Positions 1 through 8,600 of a stretch of 34,784 nucleotides of DNA are shown one piece after another; position 1 is the stretch's first letter; each line of letters starts with the position of its first letter. The stretch covers positions 1 to 34,784 of the forward strand of contig JAFDEW010000008.1 in NCBI GenBank assembly GCA_019310125.1, in the 5' to 3' direction. The notes beneath the pieces are model-generated. The model saw only the letters and a list, made by a program, of their open reading frames with translations, searched no databases and had not been told where the DNA came from. A program made the translations under genes and the position numbers. The DNA comes from Deltaproteobacteria bacterium (GTDB taxonomy: Bacteria; Desulfobacterota; Desulfobacteria; Desulfobacterales; UBA11574).

Positions 1-75
1 AGTCTAAATATATGGGTTAATGATGCGATATCTAAGGCACTGAAGGATATCACCCAACAAGGGCATGCACGCTGA
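1..75 (+). CDS. 3' end of a HicB-like antitoxin (partial, truncated by window edge)
   Basis: Frame 1 reads SLNIWVNDAISKALKDITQQGHAR*, resembling the C-terminal 'SLN.WV..AI...L' segment of HicB-family antitoxins. The stop lies inside the attC-like site. Confidence 0.6.
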   Translation, partial: SLNIWVNDAISKALKDITQQGHAR

Positions 76-123
76 CCCCAAAAGCCTGGCGGCTTTTGGT
101 CCAGGTGATGCCCGGCGTTATAT
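52..123 (+). other. attC-like integron recombination site 1
   Basis: R''-like ACCCAAC (52-58) and R'-like GTTATAT (117-123). Arm GGGCATgCAC pairs with GTGATGCCC leaving one unpaired G. Central hairpin CCAAAAGCC/GGCTTTTGG. Confidence 0.65.
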
Positions 124-164
124 TTTTTATTGACAAACATCTCAATATGAGATAGATTCCTTTC

Positions 165-452
165 ATGCACATAATCTCCCGAAAGTGCTTACTTGAACTT
201 GCAAAAAAGCATCATGATTATTCTGCCGCGCTTGAATCTTGGTATCGGATCGTTAAACGTACTGATTTCAATTCATTTGACGAACTCCGCCAGACTTTTC
301 CGGGTGCCGATAAAGTCGGCAATTTAACGGTTTTTAATATTGGCGGCAATAAGGCTCGTTTGATTGCAGCCATACACTACAATATTCATCGGGTTTATAT
401 TCGGCATGTTCTTACCCATAAAGAATATGATCGAGGATCTTGGAGGAAATAA
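165..452 (+). CDS. higB: HigB-like type II toxin (RelE-superfamily mRNA interferase)
   Basis: 95 aa; motifs SWYRIVKRTDFNSFDELRQTFPGADKV...NIGGNKARLIAAIHYN...VYIRHVLTHKEYDRGSWRK typical of HigB. Overlaps a downstream HTH antitoxin ORF. Confidence 0.88.
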   Translation: MHIISRKCLLELAKKHHDYSAALESWYRIVKRTDFNSFDELRQTFPGADKVGNLTVFNIGGNKARLIAAIHYNIHRVYIRHVLTHKEYDRGSWRK

Positions 453-853
453 TGAATATCCAACTTAAAGAAATTGCGAAAGTTTGGCCAGACATCCAGC
501 CCATATTTTCTGTGCCGCACAATGAAAAAGACTACAATAAATTGGTCAATCTCCTTGATAACCTTATTGATGAAGTGGGCAATAATGAGAACCATCCGTT
601 ATCTTCGCTGATGGAGACGATTGGGAGCCTAATTGAAACATATGAATCCCAATATATTCCCGAATTAGAGGGTAATCCGATGGATACTCTGAATGCTTTG
701 ATGAAAGAACATGGGCTTAAACAATCGGATTTGTCTGAAATCGGGAGCCAGGGGGTAGTATCGGAAATTATATCCGGGAAACGTCAGCTAAATGTGCGTC
801 AAATAAAATTATTATGCAAACGTTTCAAAGTATCTCCAGCAGTCTTTATTTAA
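440..853 (+). CDS. higA: HigA-like antitoxin (HTH/Xre)
   Basis: 137 aa; C-terminal HTH (LMKEHGLKQSDLSEIGSQGVVSEIISGKRQLNVRQIKLLCKRFKVSPAVFI). Start overlaps the end of higB. Confidence 0.88.
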   Translation: MEEIMNIQLKEIAKVWPDIQPIFSVPHNEKDYNKLVNLLDNLIDEVGNNENHPLSSLMETIGSLIETYESQYIPELEGNPMDTLNALMKEHGLKQSDLSEIGSQGVVSEIISGKRQLNVRQIKLLCKRFKVSPAVFI

Positions 854-867
854 ATCAAATTTCAAGA

Positions 868-930
868 ATATAACCTTGCTGCTTCAAGGGACGGCTCGTA
901 CCTCGCCGCCTCTGAGCAGCCCGGTTATGT
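868..930 (+). other. attC-like integron recombination site 2
   Basis: R''-like ATATAAC (868-874), R'-like GTTATGT (924-930). Arm AACCttGCTGCT versus AGCAGCccGGTT. Confidence 0.6.
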
Positions 931-948
931 GTCTTTAGAGGTGGAGCA

Positions 949-1818
949 ATGATTCTTAATAAAAAAACATTAGAAAAACTTAGACAGCTTATAAACGAAG
1001 AAACGGAATATCGTTCCGGTCCTAAGCTTGTACAATTTTTTAATGATTTAGGTTTCAATGATTCTTACGGTCATGCTTTCCCTTCGCGCTGGCTTTATAC
1101 GGATCAAAAATTGGATGAAATAAACGGCGCCCCAGAATTGGAAAAATGCATAAAGAATGTTTTCGCACCAGTCAACTTTCTTGGCCGATATCAAGAGCTT
1201 GATTCATACATAAAAGATTTTAACCAATTATTGGCTTTCGATGGGTGGAAAATTGTTCGAAACGGGTCAGATATAACATTTCAAAAAATGGATAAAGTTG
1301 AAATAGATAGCGACAGTTCTGAAGCTGCTGAAAATGAGTTTCTCAATCGAGAATTCACGAATGTAAATCTACAAGGGCTAGGATTAGAGAGTGTTGTATC
1401 AGATGTGCTGCAATACAGGATCAAAGAGATTGAAAAGTGTTTTTCTTCAAACTCACCGTTAGCAGTAATCCTTCTTGCAGGCAGTACCCTTGAAGGGATA
1501 TTTTTAGGGCTTGCGATTAAATATCCGCGACAATTTAATACAGCAAAATCTTCACCCAAAGATAGCAACGGAAAGGTACGACAGTTTCATGAGTGGAATC
1601 TTAGTGGTTTTATTGATGTAGCGACGGATATTGGCCTTATACAGCATGATACTCAAAAATTTAGTCATTCCTTAAGAGATTTCAGGAACTACATACACCC
1701 TTTTGAACAAATGAGTTCTGGATTTAATCCAAGAGAGCATACAGCTAAGATTTGCTTACAAGTACTTAAAGCAGCAATTTCTGAAATTAATGAAAACCTT
1801 AGTAAAATTGGCACATAA
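949..1818 (+). CDS. AbiJ-NTD-like / HEPN-motif protein, candidate abortive-infection type effector
   Basis: 289 aa; N-terminal segment YRSGPKLVQFFNDLGFNDSYG resembles AbiJ N-terminal domains (recalled, not searched). C-terminal SLRDFRNYIHP contains an R-x6-H HEPN-type motif. Stop lies in attC-like site 3. Confidence 0.55.
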   Translation: MILNKKTLEKLRQLINEETEYRSGPKLVQFFNDLGFNDSYGHAFPSRWLYTDQKLDEINGAPELEKCIKNVFAPVNFLGRYQELDSYIKDFNQLLAFDGWKIVRNGSDITFQKMDKVEIDSDSSEAAENEFLNREFTNVNLQGLGLESVVSDVLQYRIKEIEKCFSSNSPLAVILLAGSTLEGIFLGLAIKYPRQFNTAKSSPKDSNGKVRQFHEWNLSGFIDVATDIGLIQHDTQKFSHSLRDFRNYIHPFEQMSSGFNPREHTAKICLQVLKAAISEINENLSKIGT

Positions 1819-1871
1819 CAAGTGGCTGTTGGCGGACTCGGTTCCCTCGCCGCAAAGCCGTCGCGTTCAGC
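1813..1871 (+). other. attC-like integron recombination site 3 (59 bp)
   Basis: R''-like ACATAAC (1813-1819), R'-like GTTCAGC (1865-1871). Nested pairing GGCT/AGCC and GGCG/CGCC. Overlaps the stop codon of the preceding ORF. Confidence 0.55.
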
Positions 1872-1896
1872 ATGCAAAAAAAGGAATCAATCAAAT

Positions 1897-2697
1897 ATGA
1901 AATATGTTCATGGCTATGACCCAAGGGAAAACATTCGTTTACAAGATCAAGCTTCCACCCTTGTTCAATTGCTTCACTCCGACACCATCTATCCAGCCGG
2001 AAGTAAAGTTCTCGAGGCTGGATGCGGTGTTGGCGCACAAACCATAACTTTGGCAAAAAATAGTCCTCATGCCAGCTTCACATCAGTTGATATTTCAGAG
2101 AATTCTATTCGTGAAGCCATGGGAAAAATTAAGGAAGCGGGTTTCTCAAATGTAAGCTTCCAACAAGGCGACATCTTTAAGCTGCCATTTGAACCCGAAT
2201 CTTTTGATCACCTCTTTATTTGTTTCGTGCTTGAACACTTAGCACAGCCTGTGGAGGCAATAAATTGCCTCAAAGATCTTCTTAAAGTCGGTGGCACAAT
2301 TACTGTTATAGAGGGAGATCACGGATCAACTTATTTCTACCCAGACAGCGAGGCAGCGCACAAAGCAATCCAATGTCAAGTCGAACTGCAAAGGCGAGCA
2401 GGAGGCGATGCCAATATTGGCAGGGAGCTTTATCCCATTCTAAAAAAAGCAGGTTTCAGTTCCATCCAAGTATCTCCCCGAATGGTTTATGTTGATTCAA
2501 GCAAGCCACGATTAGTCGAAGGATTCACAAAAAACACTTTTACGGCAATGATTGAGGGTGTTCGCGAATCCTCCATTGAATCTGGGCTAATTAATGGAGA
2601 GAGCTTTGATGAAGGAATCAAAGGCCTTTATAGAACGACCGAAGATGACGGAGTCTTTTGCTACACATTTTTTAAGGCAGTTTCAACAAAAGAATAA
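1897..2697 (+). CDS. Class I SAM-dependent methyltransferase
   Basis: Motif I VLEAGCGVGAQTITLA, SVDISENSI, and FDHLFICFVLEHLAQPVEAI. The longer ORF starts at 1822, but ATG 1897 (MKYVHGYDPREN) lies just after attC-like site 3 and is the likely start. Confidence 0.88.
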   Translation: MKYVHGYDPRENIRLQDQASTLVQLLHSDTIYPAGSKVLEAGCGVGAQTITLAKNSPHASFTSVDISENSIREAMGKIKEAGFSNVSFQQGDIFKLPFEPESFDHLFICFVLEHLAQPVEAINCLKDLLKVGGTITVIEGDHGSTYFYPDSEAAHKAIQCQVELQRRAGGDANIGRELYPILKKAGFSSIQVSPRMVYVDSSKPRLVEGFTKNTFTAMIEGVRESSIESGLINGESFDEGIKGLYRTTEDDGVFCYTFFKAVSTKE

Positions 2698-2788
2698 CTT
2701 GCCGAACCAGGCGCTTCACTTGACGCCGAGATCGTCTGCGGCGATGGGTAACCTTTTTAGGCGGTGCAAGTGAGCTTGATCGTTATGC
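2692..2788 (+). other. attC-like integron recombination site 4 (97 bp)
   Basis: GAATAAC (2692-2698) and GTTATGC (2782-2788). Arm GCTtCACTTG versus CAAGTGAGC with one unpaired base. Overlaps the methyltransferase stop codon. Confidence 0.72.
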
Positions 2789-2854
2789 CCCCATTTTCTT
2801 CTCTATTCATAGTCAGAACAAGTCGTTGAGCCGTTTGAAGAGTCCAATTTTTTT

Positions 2855-3244
2855 TCATGTTGTAAATTCCTTGGCAGGCGATGCGATGCGAAGAGAGATA
2901 GTTTCTCCATCGCCCCATGGCCACCAGGCACCACAAATAAAAACATTTTGGCTCGGATCTGTGGTAAAAAGCAACTGGCCTGACCGAAGGCCACCAAAAT
3001 TCTTGTTGCACATCTGTACAATATCAGGTGCTTCACGGATGTTTAAATTATCCCATACCTTGCTGAAATCGCGTTCCAATATCGCGCGAAATTTATCTGC
3101 ATTATCTGCAGAAAATTCGGCCAGGAAAGCTTCAAAACGGTGGTCCCACTCCCACGAAAAAACTCCCCAGGAAGCGCTTAGCAATTCTCTGGAAACCTTC
3201 TCAAGGTCTGACTTTTTAAGATGCATGACAGTTTTCCTCTTCAA
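2855..3244 (-). CDS. Conserved-looking hypothetical protein (129 aa)
   Basis: Acidic/aromatic soluble protein (ASWGVFSWEWDHRFEAFLAEFSADNADKFRAILERDF...GAWWPWGDGE). Opposite in orientation to the other cassette genes. Family not recognised. Confidence 0.6.
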   Translation of the reverse strand: MKRKTVMHLKKSDLEKVSRELLSASWGVFSWEWDHRFEAFLAEFSADNADKFRAILERDFSKVWDNLNIREAPDIVQMCNKNFGGLRSGQLLFTTDPSQNVFICGAWWPWGDGETISLRIASPAKEFTT

Positions 3245-3530
3245 AAAGTATCTTTTTTCAAATTGCGCCTTTTTTAATCAAAAGCTCATTCATCCAGAAT
3301 TGAAGTCCATTAAGGAACCTATCCGGAAAAATCCAATAATTCAAATATTCAATTATCAACGGCTCTTAAAATACCCCGATTAACATGGAGGTAGATTTTT
3401 GGATACCTTTTTTATCAATTATATATTCCAAAATCCACCTACAGATTTAGTCTGCCTGTTCTCCAGAGTGAAACCGCGCCGTAGGTTCTTGCCCAGAAGT
3501 TGGCTTTTTCTTCTGCGGGGTACTTATGCC

Positions 3531-3600
3531 TTGTGCTACATTTCGCAATCATTCAACGTACGATAAGTACGCCTCATGATTACAAAATTTGCGACGCCTT
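3531..3600. repeat. Dispersed palindromic repeat, copy 1
   Basis: ttgtgctacatttcgcaatcattcaacgtacgataagtacgcctcatgattacaaaatttgcgacgcctt. Near-identical to 31273-31341; internal symmetry around CGTACgataaGTACG. Confidence 0.8.
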
Positions 3601-3772
3601 TTTATCCAGAGAGATTTATTCGGGGGAATTTGAACTTTTTACGAAACCGTATAAATCAGACTTTTTACGAGTTCATCAATCTTAATTTAAAATATTACCA
3701 AATCATCTTCATCTAACGACAAAACAATTTTTATTTGCTATTCTTTATTCGACAAATAACTGCACAATTGTT

Positions 3773-4723
3773 ATGAATAAACAGGGCCTCCTCATTGCCT
3801 TTAAAGATGGAATCGGACTCACTAAATCAGAAGCAAAAGCGGCAGTGAATCCATTCTTTAATAAAATGTCCAATGCATTTGCTAATGGTGACAGAGTTAA
3901 AATTCGAGGCTTATGTTCGTTTTATGTCAAGAAATACAAGGTATACACCGGCCGAAATCCGAAAACCGGAGAACAGGTCAAGATAAAGCCGAAGAAGGAG
4001 AAATATATGCAGGAAGGAAATTATAAAAGTGCGTTAATTCTAGGTGTCTGTATTTTATTGGGCCTGGCTTTTTTGGGTTTTTTTTTAGGGTCCAGTGCCA
4101 TTAAGTTTAAGGAGTATGAACGGACAGTAACCGTAAAAGGGCTTTCAGAAAAAGAATATCCTGCTGATGTTGCGTTATGGCCGATCCATTTTTCATCCGC
4201 AAACAATGAGTTAGCCAAGTTGTACGAATCCATTGAAAAAGATACACATGAAATCATTGATTTTTTAAAAGACAATGGATTTGAAAAACAAGAAATAACC
4301 GTATCTCCTCCCGGTATTATCGATAAACTTTCCCAAGGCTATGAAAAATCAAAAATTGAATTTAGATATACCGCCACACAAACCATTACGGTGTATTCGA
4401 AGAAGATTAAAGATGTCAGGGCTACAATGAATAAATTGGCAGCGCTTGGAAAAAAAGGAATTGCCTTTACCGGTGATAGCTACCAAAATTCCACTGAATA
4501 CTTATTCACGAGATTGAATGAAATTAAACCCGTCATGGTGGAGGAGGCCACAACCAAAGCAAGAGAAGTTGCCGAGAAATTCGCAAAGGATTCTAACAGT
4601 AAATTAGGAAAAATAAAAAAGGCAAGACAAGGGCAATTTTCAATTAATAATAGAGACAAAAATAATCCCCACATTAAAAAAATCAGAGTTGTTTCAACTG
4701 TAGAGTACTATCTGTCTGATTAA
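3773..4723 (+). CDS. HU/IHF-like domain fused in frame to a membrane-anchored SIMPL (DUF541) domain protein
   Basis: Residues 1-76 match HU/IHF (NKQGLLIAFKDGIGLTKSEAKAAVNPFF...GRNPKTGEQVKIKPKK). From M79: TM segment ALILGVCILLGLAFLGFFLG, then SIMPL-like TVTVKGLSEKEYPADVALWPI. A second possible start with AAGGAG at ATG 4007. Confidence 0.82.
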   Translation: MNKQGLLIAFKDGIGLTKSEAKAAVNPFFNKMSNAFANGDRVKIRGLCSFYVKKYKVYTGRNPKTGEQVKIKPKKEKYMQEGNYKSALILGVCILLGLAFLGFFLGSSAIKFKEYERTVTVKGLSEKEYPADVALWPIHFSSANNELAKLYESIEKDTHEIIDFLKDNGFEKQEITVSPPGIIDKLSQGYEKSKIEFRYTATQTITVYSKKIKDVRATMNKLAALGKKGIAFTGDSYQNSTEYLFTRLNEIKPVMVEEATTKAREVAEKFAKDSNSKLGKIKKARQGQFSINNRDKNNPHIKKIRVVSTVEYYLSD

Positions 4724-4773
4724 TGGGTATAACAACACAAGAAGCACTTAAACATTCACTTTATTCAGTAGTG

Positions 4774-4915
4774 GAGACCTTTGAAAAACGTTCAATTTTG
4801 TTCAAGGCCAAGGAAGGCGAAAATTTTAACCACAGGAATACATTGAGTATTTTGAGGATTAAAATTTGAGCCTGACACAGGGATTGGGCAAAAGAGGACG
4901 TTTTTCAAAGGTCTC
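4774..4915. mobile_element. MITE-like hairpin element, copy A (142 bp)
   Basis: 18-bp perfect terminal inverted repeats GAGACCTTTGAAAAACGT/ACGTTTTTCAAAGGTCTC. Flanked by 5-bp direct repeats TAGTG (4769-4773, 4916-4920). Interior matches the reverse complement of 22548-22688. Confidence 0.8.
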
Positions 4916-4944
4916 TAGTGGTTAATTAGTTGGAGGGTACTTAC

Positions 4945-5328
4945 ATGTCATCGAAGAAGACGCGCACAAAGACCCACAAGATGAATCAGATTGTATCCGA
5001 GGCCCGGCAGGACCGGGCGCGTCTGGAGAAGACCTATCGAGAGCGAGCGCTCAAAATGTTTCCGAAACTATGTGCAAGGTGCGGGCGTGAATTCTCAGGC
5101 AAGAAAATTCGTGAGCTCACGGTTCATCATAAGGATCACAACCACGATAACAACCCACCTGACGGCAGCAATTGGGAGTTGTTGTGTATCTACTGTCACG
5201 ACAATGAGCACTCGCGACATGAGGTCGCAGAAGCGTATGGCGAGGCAACGCCGGACCACGAGCGGGAGCCATCCTCTAGCCACAGGCCGTTCGCTGATCT
5301 CGAGGCCTTGCTGAAGAATAAAAAGTAA
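4945..5328 (+). CDS. HNH endonuclease domain protein, YajD-like
   Basis: CARCGREF...ELTVHHKDHNHDNNPPDGSNWELLCIYCHDNEHSR is an HNH zinc/metal motif. ORF opens at 4930; MSSKKTRTKTHKMN at 4945 is the likely start. Confidence 0.88.
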   Translation: MSSKKTRTKTHKMNQIVSEARQDRARLEKTYRERALKMFPKLCARCGREFSGKKIRELTVHHKDHNHDNNPPDGSNWELLCIYCHDNEHSRHEVAEAYGEATPDHEREPSSSHRPFADLEALLKNKK

Positions 5329-5330
5329 TT

Positions 5331-5465
5331 GAAGCAGGATATTTTAATAATAAACTTAATATTGTGACCGGAATTGACGGAGTTTCAGATTATATTGTCT
5401 CATCCGGCAAGGAATTCTTGTCTTTGGCCGTTCTTATTGAAAACAAAGCAAAATTAAACGCATAA
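5331..5465 (+). pseudogene. C-terminal remnant of a PBP4/D-Ala-D-Ala carboxypeptidase-like gene
   Basis: Frame reads EAGYFNNKLNIVTGIDGVSDYIVSSGKEFLSLAVLIENKAKLNA*, resembling the DacB/PBP4 C-terminal 'GVSGYI...G..LAFSILIN'. No upstream domain present. Confidence 0.5.
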
Positions 5466-5467
5466 GA

Positions 5468-5860
5468 TCATTTTGAGTATTTTATTGCCAGCGCTGTGAC
5501 AATTCCCCATGTCATGTTAAAAAAAACAACAAATACAGGTGTGTACATGCCGAGGTCCATGCCAAAATAACCTTTGCCTGCTTTTAGCGGAAACACAACC
5601 AAGAGTTGTACAAGGGTGGGAAAGATGCTGATCAAAGCGCCCTTTGTAATGAGCCTGCTATTTAAAAAGGGAAAAACAAATACCAATCCCCAAAGCCCTC
5701 CACACACGATCCTCGGGTATAACCAGGAAAGCTTCAGGGCCGGCGCAATGGCCACCCCAAATTGTTTTGTGATTCCGTATTCACCAAACGCCCACACCGT
5801 CAGGCTGTTTGCCAGAGCCCCCAGGCATCCGGCCGCAAAGCAGATGAGTAGTTTTTTCAT
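5468..5860 (-). CDS. Small integral membrane protein of unknown function (130 aa)
   Basis: Several hydrophobic segments (LLICFAAGCLGALANSLTVWAFG, VCGGLWGLVFVFPFL, VFVVFFNMTWGIVTALAI). Confidence 0.7.
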   Translation of the reverse strand: MKKLLICFAAGCLGALANSLTVWAFGEYGITKQFGVAIAPALKLSWLYPRIVCGGLWGLVFVFPFLNSRLITKGALISIFPTLVQLLVVFPLKAGKGYFGMDLGMYTPVFVVFFNMTWGIVTALAIKYSK

Positions 5861-5924
5861 ATCTCCCCCTGATGTTATTGGTTGCCAGGCAATACAGAGA
5901 ACTTATTGCTCTAATTCGCTAATT

Positions 5925-6270
5925 TTATGCCTCTGATTTTCTCCGCTGCCCCATCCGTTTTCCGGACAGGTTTTCATCCTTATGGACGTCGTTGATATAA
6001 ATGCAGTCATCATCCCACAGGGTCGGAAGGTCGGGAAGCTCCAGTCCTGTGGGATGCACCGCACCTCCGCCGACCAGCATGGATCCGCCCCCCCCCTTTG
6101 GCCCGTGCAACAAAATATTCGATCAACTGTTCAGTGACATGTCCTTTAGCATCGACATCGAAATTGATGCTCATTGCGGACATCAGCATTCGGTTTTTTG
6201 CGGTCATGGTTCCGATCCGAACCGGTGAAAACAAATGGCTCAATGGGGTCATTTTCAGGTTTCCTTTTTG
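5925..6270 (-). pseudogene. Truncated, frameshifted OYE-family NADH:flavin oxidoreductase N-terminus
   Basis: Frame 1: MTPLSHLFSPVRIGTMTAKNRMLMSAMSINFDVDAKGHVTEQLIEYFVARAKGG. It continues in another frame as GGGGSMLVGGGAVHPTGLELPDLPTLWDDDCI. The frame change falls at a C9 tract (6088-6096). The rest of the enzyme is missing. Confidence 0.8.
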
Positions 6271-6647
6271 TTTCACATGTTTTTTAAAATCGCATACGGT
6301 TATGGTTTGTGGAACTATAGAAAAATACCGCCGGGGTGTCAATTGGAGGTTCTCCTCCACCGAGGTTCATCGGAATATGGGTTTACAACGGATTAGAATT
6401 ATTTTATAGAAATCCCATCCTATATTAAACCGGCTGGGCCTGGTATTCACCCATACCCAATTCTATATACCTAACCCGGATAAGCCGGAAAAAAACAAAT
6501 AACAAACAAATCACAATGACCGAAATTCAAAATTCTAAACAAGCTTTGGTCTTTGGAATTTGGAATTTAATTGATATTTGGTACTTGAATATTGATTTTT
6601 TGGCATACAACTAAGAAACTAAAAAAAACAGAGAACAAGGTTGGACA

Positions 6648-8393
6648 ATGACGCTAAGCGATTTAATCATCAATTATTTGGAACAATTTGGCGTGGAATA
6701 TGTTTTCAGCGTACCGGGCGGTCCTATCGGCTCCCTGTATGATGCACTTGCACGCAGCGAAAAAAGGGGCGGTCCCCGTAGCATTCTCGCTCGTCATGAA
6801 GCGGGCGGGGTGTTTATGGCTGACGGCTATGCCCGTGAAACCGGAAAAATTGGCGTATGCTGTGCAACCACCGGTCCCGGGGCAACCAATCTGATTACCG
6901 GTGTTGCTTCAGCGTATACGGATCATATTCCCTTGCTCGTCATCACGGCACAAACCCGGTTGTCCGATTTCAGCATGGGCGCTTTTCAGGAATCCTCTGC
7001 GGATGTCACGGATATACTGGGAATGTTTGAACACTGTACCCGCTATAACACCATGGTTACCCATGCCGACCAATTGGAGAAGAAACTTGCTGCTGCATTG
7101 ACGACGGCTTTGCGCCCCCCAAAAGGCCCCGCACATTTAAGTGTGCCGTTTGATCTCTTGCGTTCTGAAAAAAGTGGTCAAATGGCGTTTCCAAATTTAT
7201 ACGGCCTGTTGACCCAACCCGCTTCGGAGGTGGATGTTGCGGCACTGGAAACACTCTGTCAAGAAGTATACACGGTATTAAACCAAAACCGCCAAGTGGT
7301 GTTGGTTATCGGCCATGATTGTGCAGGCGCCGGGCAAGAGATCATTGAATTTGCCGAACTTATCGGCGCACCCATTGTCACCACACAGCGTGGAAAATCC
7401 TGGATTAATCCATATCATCCTCTGGCGCGTGGTGTATTTGGCTTTGCCGGACATAAAACGGCCCGTAAGGCGCTGACGGATGAATCCGTTGGTCTGATAC
7501 TGGCGGTTGGCACCAATCTAAACGAATGGTCAACCAGCGGGTGGGATTCCTTATTAATGAATGACATGCTGGTTCATATTCATCATGAAAAGGCCTGTTT
7601 TGACCGTTCTCCCATGGCGCGTCTGCATGTTTATGGAACCATCCGCACGATATTCAAGGAACTATGTTCACGGGTTGAACCCCTAAAGCCGGAGGGCAAA
7701 CTCCCTCTGACCGGCAAGGGGAAAGAACAAGATATGCCCCCGCAATCGTATTCGGATCATCTAAAAGAATCCCCATATGTGCCCCATCAAATTGAAGTCC
7801 AAGCACCGGACAGTTGCCGGCGGGACAACACCTCGCCATTGATCAAGCCCCAGCGACTGATTTGTGAAATCATACAGCGGTTTCCGCCTGAAACCCGTTT
7901 TCTCATCGATAACAGTAACAGCGTGCCGTGGTCCATCCATTATTTTTTTCATCGCCGTCCCGAAAACTACCATCTATCGTTGGGGTTTGCTTCTATGGGA
8001 TGGGCGATCGGCGCGTCGGTGGGTATGGCTTTGGGTTCGCGAAATACCCCCGTAGTTTGTTTCACGGGTGACGGATGCTATTTAATGAGCGGCCAGGAAA
8101 TTACCGTAGCCGTAGCAGAACGGCTGCCGGTAATTTTTGTGTTATTAAATGACCATGCATATGGAATGATCCGGCACGGCCATCGCCTGGCAGGTAAGGA
8201 ATCTGTTGATTTTGCGATTCCGCCGGTTGATTTTTGCATGATGGCGGAGGCAACCGGGGCAAATGCTCACAAAATTCGAGACCCTAAAGATTTTGAACAC
8301 ATCGACTTTCAAGCGCTGTGTCGGCGTAATGGCCCGACTTTATTGGAAGTCACTATTGATCCGGAGGAAGCGCCGCCGATCGGTATGTTTTAA
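6648..8393 (+). CDS. Thiamine-pyrophosphate-dependent enzyme, acetolactate synthase large-subunit-like
   Basis: GVEYVFSVPGGPIGSLYDAL, RHEAGGVFMADGYARETGKIGVCCATTGPGATNLITG; TPP motif CFTGDGCYLMSGQEITVAVAERLPVIFVLLND. Confidence 0.9.
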   Translation: MTLSDLIINYLEQFGVEYVFSVPGGPIGSLYDALARSEKRGGPRSILARHEAGGVFMADGYARETGKIGVCCATTGPGATNLITGVASAYTDHIPLLVITAQTRLSDFSMGAFQESSADVTDILGMFEHCTRYNTMVTHADQLEKKLAAALTTALRPPKGPAHLSVPFDLLRSEKSGQMAFPNLYGLLTQPASEVDVAALETLCQEVYTVLNQNRQVVLVIGHDCAGAGQEIIEFAELIGAPIVTTQRGKSWINPYHPLARGVFGFAGHKTARKALTDESVGLILAVGTNLNEWSTSGWDSLLMNDMLVHIHHEKACFDRSPMARLHVYGTIRTIFKELCSRVEPLKPEGKLPLTGKGKEQDMPPQSYSDHLKESPYVPHQIEVQAPDSCRRDNTSPLIKPQRLICEIIQRFPPETRFLIDNSNSVPWSIHYFFHRRPENYHLSLGFASMGWAIGASVGMALGSRNTPVVCFTGDGCYLMSGQEITVAVAERLPVIFVLLNDHAYGMIRHGHRLAGKESVDFAIPPVDFCMMAEATGANAHKIRDPKDFEHIDFQALCRRNGPTLLEVTIDPEEAPPIGMF

Positions 8394-8600
8394 GAGTTCC
8401 ATGTTGTAAAGGTCTCAGTATCCATCCCAAGGTGATTTTCGAGACATTAATCTTGTTTGGTTTATTTTCAATTCTTTCTGAGTTTTGACTTTTTGTTTCG
8501 TAAGAGATATATCTCAAACTCCATTCTATCCCGAAAATTTTCATAAAATATCAGGGCTGACAGTTCCTTAATTGTAAATTTTGTGCTTTTTGTGACAACC

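Noticed and set aside
4991-5314. 107-aa alternative-frame ORF over the HNH gene
   Set aside because: The HNH frame has clear Cys/His motifs; this one is Arg/Ser/Thr-rich shadow coding.
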